A stretch of DNA of 64,000 nt from Ignelater luminosus (Eukaryota > Arthropoda > Insecta > Coleoptera > Elateridae). Both the position numbers and the translations under genes were made by a program. The stretch spans positions 310,001 to 374,000 of the forward strand of contig VTPC01089669.1 of assembly GCA_011009095.1 (NCBI GenBank), written 5' to 3'. Below are positions 46,691 through 59,539 of the stretch, in pieces. The notes below the pieces were generated by a model. The model ran no database searches, was not told the DNA's origin, and saw nothing but the letters and a program-made list of their open reading frames with translations. Position 1 is the stretch's first letter; every line of letters starts with the position of its first letter.

Positions 46691-48519
46691 TATATTAATT
46701 ACTTTCGGAATTAACAAGAATTTATCTGCTTTAGTTAATTAACTTTAAATTCTCGTTATTGTTTTAACTTCCTATTTTAATAACATGTTGTCAGATATGT
46801 TCCTAATAGTGTTGTTTATTACGTCTTCTACAAGTGAATTTTTATTATTTGTTTTTGACAACAATAGAAAAAGCAAATAATTATACCTTTAAGTGAGTGA
46901 GTGCGTGATTCGACATGCTTTGCTTTATAAATTTACTTTGATGCTGAATCGAATCCATTTACAAAATTCAGTGCGATTGACGTCATTCTGTGGAAGGCGT
47001 TTTGTGAAAAATATATTTTATTTTTAGACTGTATTAAATTTTTTATATAAACTGTTCTCGTTTTATTTTCGTAAGTAGAATATAAAGGAATTAATTAACA
47101 TTTCTTTTTTCTTTAATTCCCGCAACGTGAACATTCTTACTTTCAAGCACGTGGATGATAGGTAATGATAACAAAATGTTTCCGTTGATTGTTTAAATGA
47201 CCGTTTACGATTAATTAAGCGAAAGCCATAAAAATGTTATTGCTTTTGCACTATCGATCCGTGTGCTTTGTTTTTTGCATTATTTTGTTTTTATTGCTAT
47301 ATTAGAATTGCTATTTAAGAAAGACATAGTGCACCTTTTTAATTTCGGAAGAAAAGTTTCGATCTAAAACCCAATTTAAAAAAAAGTAACTCAAATTTAT
47401 ACAAATTTAAGCAAGATATAATGAAGTGCATTATTTAATACCAATTTCTAAAATTTCATACCAGCAGATCAAGATTGATAACAAAGAAAGGAACAAAAAT
47501 AGATATGTGAGCGTGCTTCGTGCAACAGGCAATTGATGCTTAAGAAGAAACACTAAAAGGTATTAGAAATAGTCATACATGTATTGGAGACTGCAAGTGG
47601 TCGTGCACTATCACATCCACTACTGAATTTCTGATAACACCAGGATACTGGGATGGAACGCGCTTGCGCTCTCTTACCCTTTATTCTACAACCCCTACTT
47701 GGATCGATACATAGCACCCACCCATCCCGTGCAACAAGTAGCATTACCATTGTCCTTTGAAACTTAGAAGGAAAATTAGCCACTCTTTTATGAAGAAATT
47801 CTACCACCACGAACTTGTCAAAAAGAAATTAAGATTTCTATTTTCGCCCTCGTTTGACTAGTACACGCCTAATTAGTGTTATAAAATCTTAATGATGTGT
47901 ACATACAATAATTACTTTTTACACTTTTAAACTTAAAGATGCAAATATGGTTTATTGCAAAAAGAGAAAAACTACTAAAGAAAGTCATTGTGTTCTTCAG
48001 GAATCTAAAAGTAAACTCTGGAAACTTGATATAACATCAACCTGGTCCTATCTGCTCCAATATTAGGTGATCCAGGTCAGGTTAGTCGGCAGAGCTGGGT
48101 CACGAAATCAAACCTTTTTATTAGTATCTGATTTTTTCTCAAGTTATTACTGAAAATAATACAGCGCGATAAAAATAAAAGATTTTTTAACTCTATTTTT
48201 AAACAAATGATTGTCTTATACCTAGATGTTTAAATAGTTCTTGGTATTACATGAATATATTGCTCTAAATGCGGAATTCGTTTATGGGGTCATTCCACGT
48301 GTACCTAATCGACCTGACACTCGAATTTCTTTAAAACCTTGAAACTAAAACCCTCTAAAATAGTTTTCTAATAATTCATTCCGAAGTTATGGATTTTTAA
48401 TGAAGTGTGTGTAAGTGTTCCAGCAGTATACTGTGATATTATTGAATGAGATTCGAAGGAAGAAAACTTTATAATTTACTGAGAAGACAGACATCTTAAT
48501 GTAATTACTAATTACTAGT
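46691..48519. other. Non-coding stretch with a GC-richer patch
   Basis: At 47553-47810 a minus frame of 85 codons covers a GC-richer patch, but its product shows no motif. The region 46880-47290 has scattered CCATAAA, TTAATTAA and TGACGTCA-like motifs that could be regulatory; unproven. Confidence 0.35.
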
Positions 48520-48975
48520 GTTTGTAAGCGCGGAGGTTGTGTACTAATTGCTATTCAATCATCTTTAAAATTAAGAAAGATATTTGTTAACTCGAATATC
48601 GTCGTTCGTCGTAACTAAAACTTATTTTCCATCCAATTTTACTAGTAGCGAACTATATGAATAATATTAATGTTCTTACTCGATTGAATCTTGATTACTT
48701 CAATTATAAGTTTGTCTTATTTGGAGATTTTAATCTTCCAAAAGTTAATTGGGTTAGGGTTGGTTTAGAATTTCTGGAATTAGATTCTAATTCATATTCA
48801 ACCGATCAACTATTTGATTATTGATATTAATGTTAGATGTACGCCAACTAAATTCCTTTCCTAATGCTTTTGATAATTACAAGTTTAATTCTTTTAAATT
48901 AAAAAAAAAAGGTAATAGTTTAGTTGATGTCTTATTACTACCCTTAGATGTTCGATATTTTGCTTTGTGACACAG
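48520..48975 (+). pseudogene. LINE AP-endonuclease fragment
   Basis: Plus strand. CKRGGCVLIAIQSSLKLRKI (about 48527-48590) matches the RGGGVLIA block, and YKFVLFGDFNLPKVNWVRVG (about 48707-48768) carries the GDFNxP motif of the exonuclease/endonuclease domain in jockey/CR1-type LINEs. DNYKFNSFKLKKKGNSLVDV and LLLPLD follow in shifted frames, fitting the later NSLVDLLLxP block. No RT follows, so this is an internal piece. It could derive from the same group as the RT at 5798-7310, since it covers a different part of the element. Confidence 0.6.
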
Positions 48976-49259
48976 TTTAAAAATATATGAAAATGTAAAT
49001 CGAGAGTATAGAGTATAGGTTACACTGATAAAATTACACTAACGCTAATTATCGTATCAGTTACGAGCTTTTTTTCGATGATAGACTTACATTCCTTATT
49101 TTTTAAGGCGATTGTAACAATTTTTGGCAACCTTTATATTTTGTCTTACAGTTTAATGCTTTGTACCTGGATCATAAGCAGACTAAAATGTCAAGCAATA
49201 ACTATAGTTGATTAAATGTAAATATAAAACTATTCTACAAATATGTGACGTAAGGTTAT
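48976..49259. other. Spacer, nothing seen
   Basis: AT-rich spacer between LINE and mariner remnants. Confidence 0.4.
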
Positions 49260-50117
49260 TACCGTTGGTCATTCTAGTTCAAAAGAAGTCACGAGTCCAC
49301 TGAAAATGATCCTCGCCCTGGAAGATCGATAACGTGCGTTACTGCGGAATACGCAAAAATAGTTGAAAATCTAATTCTTCAAGCTCGTCGAATTAAACTG
49401 TGGCAGATAGCAGCTGAAATGGGCTTTAACAAGAAAAGAGTAAAAAACATTGTACATAACGTTTTGAATATGTTTGAGACAAGTCGGGAGATGCGTTCCC
49501 AGAATATTGTCAGAGTTTGACCGGCAAAAATAAGTTCAAGCTTCCAGAGAATTTTTATAAAAGTATAAAGATAGTGAGCAAAGAATTATAATTAGTATCA
49601 TCGGTGATGAAACGCTAGTTTACCACTATGACCTGGAAAGCAACAAAGATTCTATGTAGCGGATTTATTCGGAGGATTATGCACCAAGGAAATTTAAGAC
49701 GTAAGCATCGGCAGGTAAAATTATGGCCACTAACTTTTGAGATTGTGAAGGTATTTTACTCATTGACTATTTACCATCGAAAACTACAATGACGAACCAA
49801 TATTATGCCTTAAAGAAAAGCCCCGTGGTAAACTTCGAAAGAATGTTTTTCTATTGCACGATAATACACCTGTGCACACCAGTAAAGTTGCAAAGTTAGC
49901 CCTCCGGGACTGTATGTTGAGAAAATACCTGCCCCCCTCTGATTACTGCCTTTTCCCAAATTTGAAAAAAAACTTACGAAGAAGAAGATTTCAGGACGAT
50001 GATAAAATCAAGACAGTTGCAGAGGCGTATTTTGCAGATCATGAGAAGGATTATTTTTTCAACGATTTATATTTGTTAATTAAACAATGTTATAAATGCA
50101 TTGAAGTTGAAAAATAA
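49260..50117 (+). pseudogene. mariner transposase, broken (DD34D type)
   Basis: Nearly full-length mariner gene in pieces. The N-terminal part reads STENDPRPGRSITCVTAEYA, then ARRIKLWQIAAEMGFNKKRV (about 49300-49445), the second helix-turn-helix. IISIIGDETLVYHYDLES (about 49590-49645) holds the first catalytic Asp (49606-49608). An open frame from 49854 gives MHDNTPVHTSKVAKLALRDC with the second Asp, then PPSDYCLFPNLKKNLRRRRF. About a dozen residues usually present between RDC and PSD (including YSPDLA) are missing, so the DD34D spacing is destroyed. The C-terminus (EKDYFFNDLYLLIKQCYKCI) is complete to the stop. Inverted ends were not identified. Confidence 0.85.
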
Positions 50118-50381
50118 TATTATTAAGTTTATTTGTAATTGTCTTCCTTACACTGGTTCACGCGACTTATCAGTCTCCTCTCGTAATCATTTTATACGTT
50201 AATCGGTATAAAAATTGATTTCAAATCTCGAAACGGGAATTCTTCCGTTGAATAAAACGATTCTCAGGAACTAAGTGTATTCTGGAATCAGATCAGAGTA
50301 TTCACCTGGTACTTAATAGTAAATATTCATGGGTAGTAAGTAGAATTCTCAAAATAGATCTTCGTCTAGATAATTAGGTTA

Positions 50382-51389
50382 AAAGAGGACGAAACCCTTA
50401 AGGTAACACGCCGAAATGCGGGCAGACCAAGAAATGTGCGAAGCGTAGTATTTGAAGAGAGGGTGTTACAGCACGTCGAGGAGAACGATGATGCTAGTAC
50501 ACGTCGAATAGGCGCAATGACACGGCTTAGAGCGTTTTTAAGAAACAGCAACTATATCCTTCTCATTTAATTTAAGTGCCAGAACTACTCCCTGGAGACC
50601 GGCAAAAAGACTTGACTTTTCCAAAATCATGAAGATAATTTTCATTTTATTGACAAAATTTTATTTACGGACGAGGCGACTTTTACTAAGGAGGGAATTT
50701 TTAATATGTGAAATGTGAAACAGACCACGAAAAATTCTCCCCCGTTCATCAATTAGCCACATAGGCTAAATACTGAGAACGATAATAGTTATAGAAACAA
50801 TCTGACTGTATTATTTCCTTATTTACACCATATCATAACAATCAATTTAGTAATAATTATATACAAATACAAAATTTTCTTCTTAAATCAATCAATGAAC
50901 AAAAATCCAATAACAAAAATATGATTCATCATCAATTTTTTATCATTCATTTTCAATATCAATTTAATTAATTTCTAAGCTGTCTAAACCAAAATATTTT
51001 GGAAATTTCTAAATTTGAAGATACATTATATGAGGAACGATGTCTTAAGTTTTTAAATGACGAACTTTCTGGTTTATTTGAAGATGTAAACGTATTGGAT
51101 AGAGTTAATGTTTAGTTTATGCATGACGGTGCTTTACCGCATTATATAGTGGCTGTAAGAAATTGGCTTAATGAAAACTATCCTGGCAGATGGAACGATC
51201 GTGGCAATGACACCCCGCAAGCTTAAACCAATAACAAATATTACTCAATTAAAACATATAACATTGGACGCTGTTACTTCAATAAAGCTTAATTTGGGCA
51301 CCCTAAGAAAAATAAAATTTAATTTTTTTAAACGTGTTCGAGCGTGTGTTGATGCAAATGGAGGGCATTTTGAACAAAATCTGAACTAA
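50382..51389 (+). pseudogene. DUF4817/DDE_3 transposase, broken, copy 1
   Basis: Plus strand. RRNAGRPRNVRSVVFEERVL and onward to STRRIGAM (about 50408-50520) is the second helix-turn-helix linker. FTDEATFTKEGIFNM (about 50665-50708) holds the first catalytic Asp. VxFMHDGALPHYIVAVRNWL (about 51115-51168) holds the second, followed by NYPGRWNDRG. The third block (PRSPDLxPLDFFLWG) is missing, replaced by a frameshifted stretch. The C-terminal ACVDANGGHFEQNLN is intact to its stop at 51387-51389. About 240 bp of AT-rich DNA (50720-50960) replaces the central part of the catalytic domain. The family is common in insects, in the Tc1/mariner superfamily. Confidence 0.75.
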
Positions 51390-52819
51390 TCAATTTCGTT
51401 GTGTAATGTTCTTTATTTTTATTATGTTATGTTTGATTTTCTTAGGTTCTGTATGAGTTTGCGATCTAATCTGTTCCTTGTTCGTTATCACCTATAAGTT
51501 TAAATGATTAATTTTTAAAAATTAATATCATAGTTATTTCATTAAATGATTAATTTCGTTATTAATGAGCTAATTTAATTGCATTTGTAATTTAAAATTG
51601 AGTTTATCTGATGTTTTCAAAGATCACGTCGGCATTGCGTATTATTCAGGAATGTGAATAAACCTCTTACGATTTTTCACGTTTTTCTGGAAGGCGGTGC
51701 ATTTTTTCGAAACATGTGAAGAGTGCGTTTTTTATAGAAAACTAAATAACGAATCTAGATATCACATCAAATTTTAAAAAAGTCTACAGCCAAAAAGTTA
51801 CAATGAAAGATCCAAGTTGTCTGGAGCTCATTTGCTAAACAAATAACAAGAGACTGGTGAATGTAAGACAGTGTCATACAAGTAGATAATATACACGAAC
51901 ACACAAAATTTAAACAACTTTCTCTCCCAAATACACCTTCAACGTTTGGCAATCGAATCTAGAGACGCCCTATATATTATAAGATGCTCGACGAAATATA
52001 ATCTTCATTATTCAGTAAAGATTGTTGTTACAATTTTGGAAGGGCAAGGGTTCTGATAATCGCTCTATAAAGAATTTTTGCTATAGATTCTTTAAGACAA
52101 GGACTTTTTACGAAATTGAGGTCTTAAACAAAATATTTTACAAAAGAAAGAAACTCAGAAAATCTTTCGGATTCAGAAGCATGAGCTTCGGGTGAACTTT
52201 CGATATATCAAAGGTTTGTGTTGCTCCATAAAACATGTAGATCTTAGATGTTTAGTTTGACTATAAATATCTCAACCGATTGTAATATTTACCCTTTTTG
52301 CATGTCATTAAACGTCCCTTATCAGTTGCTGGTGCAGGCTTTGTGTGCAAGACTGGTAACATTTTGTTATTAGACATTTGCTACCTATCTTAGCAAATCT
52401 GGTCTGCATTGTTGAGTCAAATTTTGGTTTTTAATCTTTCACCAGTAGCATATATCCCAGGGGTTTCAAACTTTGAAACTATATCTAAAAATCTGTACAC
52501 TTTAAGATAGAACTGTATGTAGGCTATTAATAGGTTTATTTTTGATATTTTCTTCAAGTGATGGAACAGCTTCACGTAGAGAGATTCCCCGACTAAAACT
52601 GAGAAGAAAGGTTCTGCATGACAATGTTTTTGGATGTCTCCTTTTCCTCACGAGCCAATCAAAGTTGGAGGTTTTAAACATCAAACACTCCGTAAATTAT
52701 CACTGTCAAACGCTGTTGGCATTCTGAATCTGTTATAGTTTTAGTTTCTCATAGGAACCCTTTACTGTTAAGCAATAGAGTTTAGTTTCAACAAATATGC
52801 CAATATGTATTGGGTTTAT
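51390..52819. other. Non-coding stretch
   Basis: GACGCCCTATATATTATAA near 51963 resembles a MITE end. Minus frames at 51767-51952 and 52502-52684 and the plus frame at 52542-52727 lack motifs. Confidence 0.4.
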
Positions 52820-53665
52820 GGGGTTTGCAAAGGAAATGGCAATGTCGCAAAAGCTAAATACTTGAGAAGGTTTCCAAATCGAAAACAAACATATTTAGAA
52901 GATTGAATCGGCGGTTGAGAGAAAGAGGTCAAACGATACCAGACCGAATTAATGCTGGTGCTCCGCAAATTCGTCTTAACCTTGAACAAAAAGAACAAAT
53001 TTTACAAAGTGCTCGCCGATTTAACATTCCTAGTAATTCCACAGTGCATAATGTTTTAAAAGCAGATCCTTTACTTCCGTACTACTTTTCTACTGTTCAG
53101 TGATTAACACCTAATGATTTATCACAGTTATTAACTACTGCGACAGATTGACCGAAACCAGAATTTCAATAAGCAAATATTGTGGACTGATAAAGCTATT
53201 GTTTCAAAAGAAGGCATTTTTGATTGTCACAATATGCATCAGTGGACTTACGAAAATTCACATCTTCAAATGTTTGGATGGGAGTACTAGCAGACAACAT
53301 TATTGAACTTCAGTTTTACTTTTTACCACAACTCCTGAATGGAGAAGATTCTTTTCAATTCATTAATGAACTGATAGACGATTTTCCACTTAATCTGCAA
53401 AGTGTACTGATCTGGATGCATGATTTTCCACAACGTTGGATAGATCGTAATGGCCCTACATCTGGGTCACCGCGGTCCCCTGATTTAAATCATTTGGATT
53501 TTCTCCTTTGGGGTTTTCTGACGAAACGGTTTACCAAACACCTCCAGAAAATTTAGAAGACCTGCAAGCACGAATGATGGACACTGTACAATTAATTACT
53601 AGACAAATACTTAGAAATGTTAAATTGAATGAGGCATGTTTTGTTTCTGAATCATTATAATTATT
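52820..53665 (+). pseudogene. DUF4817/DDE_3 transposase, broken, copy 2
   Basis: Plus strand and more complete than copy 1. GNVAKAKYLRRFPNRKQTYL then NRRLRERGQTIPDRINAGAP (about 52830-52970) is the DUF4817 helix-turn-helix. LNLEQKEQILQSARRFNIPS skips part of the usual linker. LWTDKAIVSKEGIFDCHNMH (about 53180-53238) has the first Asp. The open frame 53224-53556, in another phase, gives GVLADNIIELQFYFLPQLLN, VLIWMHDFPQRWIDRNGP (second Asp, with a deletion after it) and GSPRSPDLNHLDFLLWGFL (third acidic block). The C-terminus continues in a shifted frame to about 53665. A different lineage from copy 1. The minus frame 52816-52998 is a shadow. Confidence 0.8.
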
Positions 53666-54839
53666 GTTTATATGCTCGTTCTATGTTGCCAGATTTAATT
53701 ACCATATAAAAGCATAAAATCAGAATAATATAGTAATGCTACATAATCATATTGTAAATGGAAACTATCGTAAGCTTATTTTGAAGAGTGAACCTAATAA
53801 GAAATAAAAATGAATTTGGCACTAGTTCCTTATGATACATAAGATTCTCCTGTTAACAGTGCTTGTGTTCGGGGGCAGTAATCCGGCTTAAGCGCTGACA
53901 ACAGTTACGATTATGGGCTGCGCAGATTTGAAGAACACCCTGCTTTTTTCTACATAAATATCAATTCCGAACCAACAACCTAGAGCTAACATACAAGCGG
54001 CGGCAAAAGTACTTTTTAACGCTGCATTAAAATGAATCGCTGATGGTTACTGCCAACCGTCCAGAAACTTTAAAATTCAAGTGACTGCTCCTGAACACAA
54101 ACAGTGAGATACCGAGACACTAAAAATCGTACAAAATAATCTCAATATTGCACTGCAAACTTTCTTCAAACTTATTTTGCAAAATGAAAAAGCTTCTTTA
54201 AAATTACATATAGGTATTTGTTGTCAAAAAATAAACGTATTAACGAGCTTTCTGAAAGATATATTTAGTGTAGCAAAGAACGAGCAGTTGTTGTTTTTTA
54301 GGGAAGAAACGAAACAGGCATTTGGAAAATAAGCAGTGACCGTTTGAATTAAATTTTTTTGGAGAGTAAATCCACCAAGCCGTGAAACAAACAAGTTAAT
54401 GTTTTTACGTCAGTCTGTCTACTACATTTTTAAAAGCTGCGAAAAAACTCGTTGAAAAACTAAAATATGTAGAAAAATGAAAAAATACGTAAGATAAGTT
54501 CCAGAGAGTATTGAAAGAAAAAGTAACGAAAAAATAATATCAACTTAAATAATCGATTAAATATTATGCCGGGTGGATGGAGTCAATCTTTCAATACGAA
54601 AAGCCGTAAGAGCAAACGGTAGGAAATAGATATACTTGATTTAAGTATTAAATTAAAATTTCAAATAAGATAACACGATATACTCTTATGCTTCCATATT
54701 AGTTCTGAACGACTGCTTCGTCACATGTCCGATTGACAAATATCTGCTATTAAGTCATCCTGGTAGTTAAATATCCTTATAGGCTGCATTCTTAATGAAC
54801 CAGTTATTCAATTAGCTTAGTAAGAATTTATCATTTTGC
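53666..54839. other. Non-coding stretch
   Basis: No gene recognised. A slightly GC-richer part (53860-54100) is unexplained. Confidence 0.4.
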
Positions 54840-55111
54840 TTAGAACTGTGATATAAAGAAACATAAAACGTTCAAGATCTTCCTCATAAATTTAACGTTA
54901 AGTAACTCATTATTATGACGCTTTTCGAGGTTTAGCATTAGTTTTTGAATGCCAGTTCCTATTTATAAAAATCTTTCTTCCTTAATAGATTAAACATTAA
55001 AATAGGATTATCTAACGATGGAGTTAACCTCGAAACATGAGTTATACTTAACATTAAATTTATGAGGAAGATTTTAAGCGTTTTATTTTTCTCCATAAAT
55101 CACAGTTCTAA
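54840..55111. mobile_element. Fold-back element (long inverted repeat)
   Basis: A near-palindromic 272-bp unit. Left arm about 54840-54935 and right arm about 55024-55111 are reverse complements with a few substitutions and small gaps. Matching blocks include TTAGAACTGTGAT, AAAACG, TCTTCCTCATAAATTTAA, GTTAAGT, AACTCAT and TTTCGAGGTT. The spacer is about 88 bp. No coding capacity. A transcript would form a hairpin with arms of about 90 nt. Confidence 0.75.
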
Positions 55112-58091
55112 ACGTTTCCCCATTTCGAGTAAAATCGATCATCCATCAACATATCATTTTGCTTCATTACTGCCAACCTGATTAACTAGCAAATAGGATA
55201 GGCGTTCTTCAGAGTTCTCACTTAAGTTTTCATTCTAGAAAAAGAAACGGGCACTTTAAAAGACAGCGTTTCTAAAGGTGAATATTGTTAATCTTCAGCA
55301 TAAGGAATAAAACAAAAGAGTTAGATAGCAAACAAAAATAAGCTACATTTCTTAAGAAGTGCAAATACTAGTACAGGACTCCTAAACGAACGCAAAAACT
55401 AAAATAACAGTTTTCAGTAAAAGGAACAACTATGTATTCAATTTTCATATAATAGAAAGTTAAAAATCGAATTCTCACACACTTCAAATGAACATCTTCC
55501 TAGATCCAAATAATTGGAGCAATCTCTTTCTTTCTCTTACTTTTGGTATTCTTTGTTACTTCGATTTTCTGCTTTTTTTCATCTTTTACGCAACTTTTAC
55601 GAGTTTTCCCAAGTGTTCTTTTCCCTTGCGGTTTATCGCTTTTGGGAAAATCTAATCCATGCACATGTGTTAAATCTTACCTCATAACCTGCTCAAGGAA
55701 ATCTTCCTTAACTTGGCTAAGTTGTATTTAGGACTGACGGTGTTTTTGTTCAAAGGTTGTATGGTTTGTTTCTGAATATGTAGCAACAGGAAAAAACAAT
55801 TAGTGCAAAAGATAAAGAGCACACAACAGTTAAAGTACTAGGCACATGCATGCGTACTTACTGGGTGCGTACTCTTCTTAGGTGCTTGGTAATTTATATA
55901 GAAAAAAGAATTTTTCTACTATACGATACCACAGAAATTACAAAGTACCATTTAGTAGTCTATTTTACGGACTTTTAATCAAAAGATAAATAATAATCAA
56001 TAATAGGGTAAGGTAAAGCACTTTCGGCTCCTTAACGTAAAATATCGAATAACACCCATCGAATGGATGTATGGAGTGGTAAAATTATATACATATTGCC
56101 GAGCTGGCTTCACATTATGAGGCAAGCTTGACAATAAGAATATCTTGTTTATATCTTCTTATTTTACTCCTTGAAGCTATACTTAATAAGAATAACATGA
56201 TACTGCAGCTGTGTTTTATTGTGTTATCCAATAGAAATATCAGTGCTTTACGGGGTAATTATAACTAAAACACAGATTACAATAAATATATATATTTTTA
56301 AAAAGTGATGTACAAAAAGTTTATAAAATAGGTAATGAATAAATTTTTTTTAACGTCTGCACATATTGTAAATTATATTCACAGCAATAAGTAATTATGA
56401 GAAACATGTTCGGCATGAATATTCATATGCTGAACTTACCTCACTAAGATGTAAACTGACTTTACAGTTGTAAATTGATCTTTCGACTACTAGATAGTAA
56501 GTAAAACATAATAAATTCAACTGCAGGAATGCTATTAAAAAGTGTTAATTTACCTAAGGCCTGAACGACATACAACATACTAAAAACCTTTTTCGGTGTT
56601 TATTAATTAGTAATCCTACTTCTCTGACATCATTGTTATTGTATGTTATCTTTATATAATTTCTAGCAATTATCACACTGGCACGCGTGCCCTAAGTGGA
56701 GGTGGAGAATTTCTTTTGGCACGAAAATGGTTGATTGTATGTAATCAATTTTATTTTAACTTGCACCAACATCCAGTTAATTAATATTTTGTTTTTTGCT
56801 ATTGGCAAGCCATCCATTGTTTATAATATACGTATTATATGAAATTGTGCGATACTTAAACACAACAACATTTGCCATCCCTATCAAATCAATTAGTTGT
56901 TATAGAAATATTTGAATTAGCTAAAACCTTAAAAGTTCGTAACTAGTTATACTATTAATCACTGCCAACGGCCGTCGTGATAGTATTATCAATTACAAGA
57001 TACCAAGCGGCTATAAAAAGTTGCGTTCTGTTTAACAGCTAATTGCTTCTGATAGGTAACAGATATTGATCTCAAATTTTGGTCACTTATAGTCATAGTA
57101 GTCAAAGTAAACGTTTAAAAGGAAAATCATTTATTGATTGAACACCTAAATACTAAACACGAACGATAAGAAAATGCTTTTCCACAAGTAGGTTTATGAG
57201 TGTATTAAATCTTATCTGTAAATGTTTTGGATTGGCCCGCCATTTGTAACACTCCTTAATTTGCATTAAAACTGTAGCATAAATCTTCTAATTACATTTT
57301 GGGACATTTCTGGCCACATCTTTTTGGTCCTGTCACAGTTTGTTAACCAAAGAATAAAAAAACAGATTTGCTAGGGAAAATGAATGACCATCAAATTACC
57401 AACTCTTTAGATTACTGTATATGGAACGCTCTCTAAGAAAACGTTTAATGAAGCCGCCGAGAACCTTTTGAATACTCGCAACAATTTCGTAGAATTTCTC
57501 CCTTCTACCTTTATCACAAGTAAAAACATTTAACCTCAAAACCTCTTAGGAACGCCTATCCTACACAAATTAAATATTCTGTCACTACCATTTCCTCTTC
57601 CATTCAAACTAAAAACTTTGACAATGAAAGTGATAATGGCACGTTTTATATTTTTTCAAAACTATTTCACACATTTTTCCTACTCCCTCCCTTAAAGTGT
57701 GCAAAAACTAGAATTTGCTGATACACATAAAGATGCAGTACTTTCATTCGTTTCACTTGTTTTTATTTTATTTCATTGTTACCTTAATTAATCTACTCAA
57801 ATTCTTAGGATTATAATAAATAATCAAATACTTCGCAAAGTCTTCTACCGCGAAAGACTGACATTTACGTCAGAAAATAAGTACAACACATCAAATGTGA
57901 GAATAAATCATTTTTTCGGTTTTAAATTACTATTTTGTACATTTTAGAATGAAAGCTGTGATTTTTTAAATTTTAACGCATTAAGATAGATAGGCTTGAA
58001 AAGTTTAACGACTGTCATCAATTTTACTGAAAAGTATTAAAATCAAAATCTGGTATATAAATTACTGGAATTTTAAAATATTCATTTTACA
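55112..58091. other. Non-coding stretch
   Basis: No gene recognised. At about 56682 GGCACGCGTGCC is a perfect 12-bp palindrome in CACTGGCACGCGTGCCCTAA, resembling ends of some hAT-type repeats. At 56750-57070 the sequence is less skewed and could hold conserved non-coding DNA; unproven. Confidence 0.4.
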
Positions 58092-58150
58092 GTGATCCCT
58101 AAAAGTTCGCACCAAATGCGAAAACTTTAATCTTTGAGTCTGGCCAAAAA
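58092..58150. repeat. Short dispersed repeat, copy 2
   Basis: CAGTGATCCCT, then TTCGCACCAAATGCGAAAAC, matching copy 1 at 9782-9845 in order and spacing. Confidence 0.4.
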
Positions 58151-58469
58151 CTGCGCTCGAGAACCGTTGCGGTTTTAACCTGGAAGCTGTTTCTGCAAGC
58201 TAGAAGACTATTCTACCGTCCAATTTATTTACATTTAATGCATTTTCTTGTGAAATGGCTATATCCCTCGATAGAACAGCAAATTCAAACTACCAAATAT
58301 GAATATCGTAAAAGTTATTTTTCACAGGAAATTATTACTCGTACTACTCCAAGATCGGGAAAAAAGGGAAAAAGGTACAGTACTGTAGATTTTAAAGTAT
58401 TTTTCTTTGTATTAGAGTTAAGTACTTATATTTAATACTGAACTGTTTTAAAAGATGCTGTCTAAAGAT

Positions 58470-59100
58470 GGGTTCAATAGAATGTAGGAAAAGCAACAGT
58501 ACATTGTGCAAGCAAATCTTCAGCGACCGCAAAGTATTCTTCAAGTATAGTAAAGTTTTTGGTAAGTTCGAGAGGCTTCCAGGTGCCCATATCCCAACCC
58601 TTCCATTCCAAACTCCCATACGTATTCCAATTGACGGTGTTGTCAATAGAATTAGCCACCGCTCAGCAGGATTGTATCGCGCAGGAACTGCCACCCTGCT
58701 CGGAACAATCCTCGGCATCTTCTCAATTCCCCTCTGTCTCTGTAAGGTACCTAACCCGGTTACGTTGATAGGACATCTAACCAGACCTGCTTGCACTTGA
58801 CTTGCACCCCACTTAGCTTATATTGGTTGCTAGTGTATATAGTTTGAGTTTGAGTACAATAGACGAGTTATACTATTTAAGTGTTTTGTTTTGGTGTTGT
58901 TTTCCAATTTGAGTTTGTTACAGCCAATCAACCCCGGAACAACCATGTCTCCACAGCAGCCACCCGTAAGTCTTCTTCTGATCGAGCCAAGGACGAGGAC
59001 GAAGAGTAAACTCCCTAACCAAATCTGGTGCCCGAGGTGTTCCGACTTTAGGATCACACTGACTCAAGAACTGCGTCACAGAAAACAAAATACTCCATAA
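58470..59100. other. GC-richer block of unknown origin (possible LTR)
   Basis: Clearly GC-richer than its surroundings and open in several frames on both strands (plus 58468-58800 and 58891-59100; minus 58474-58659, 58392-58796 and 58830-59057). None shows a domain I recognise. One reading: an LTR from about 58673 (TGTATCGCGC) to 58921 (GTTTGTTACA), with a TATA-like GTGTATATAG at about 58831, followed by a leader and a start ATGTCTCCACAGCAGCC at 58945. Another: a host exon, since TTTGTTACAG before 58922 is an acceptor-like site and CCCGTAAGT at about 58965 is a donor-like site. IWCPRCSDF (about 59024) hints at a zinc-knuckle-like Cys pair but is too short to use. I cannot decide. Confidence 0.3.
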
Positions 59101-59539
59101 AGTTTTACAGCCAATCTATATACTTCTAAACCCTACAAAAGAAGTATATCTATCTACATCACAAGAATTTTTTAATCGTATTTAATTTTTCCGTACAGGA
59201 ACTCTTGATGAGAAACATACACTTAGGGACAAAAATATTGCATATTTTTTAGGCCTTTTTTTAAATTATTTTTGTATGTAGTTATGTAGTTTTTATTGCT
59301 AAATGTCTACTATTGCTATATCATTATCGTAGAAACAAAATTCTTGTTGCAATGTTAGCTCAACGATGAAGAATTTACAAAGATCTATAGTTGGTGAAGA
59401 AATAAAGATTTCTCGCTCATTCGTTTTAGCAAAAATTGAAACGTGTGAGGTAATGTTGTCTTCCACAATGTCATACAAAGAAAAACGGACAATCACATTA
59501 TGCAGTTAAAAGACTACTTTCGTACAATTATTTCTAAGA

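Noticed and set aside
52816-52998. 60-codon minus-strand open frame
   Set aside because: Antisense of the DUF4817 helix-turn-helix.
58392-58796. 134-codon minus-strand open frame, the longest in the window
   Set aside because: No domain recognised; several frames on both strands are open here because of base composition. Kept only as part of an unassigned block.
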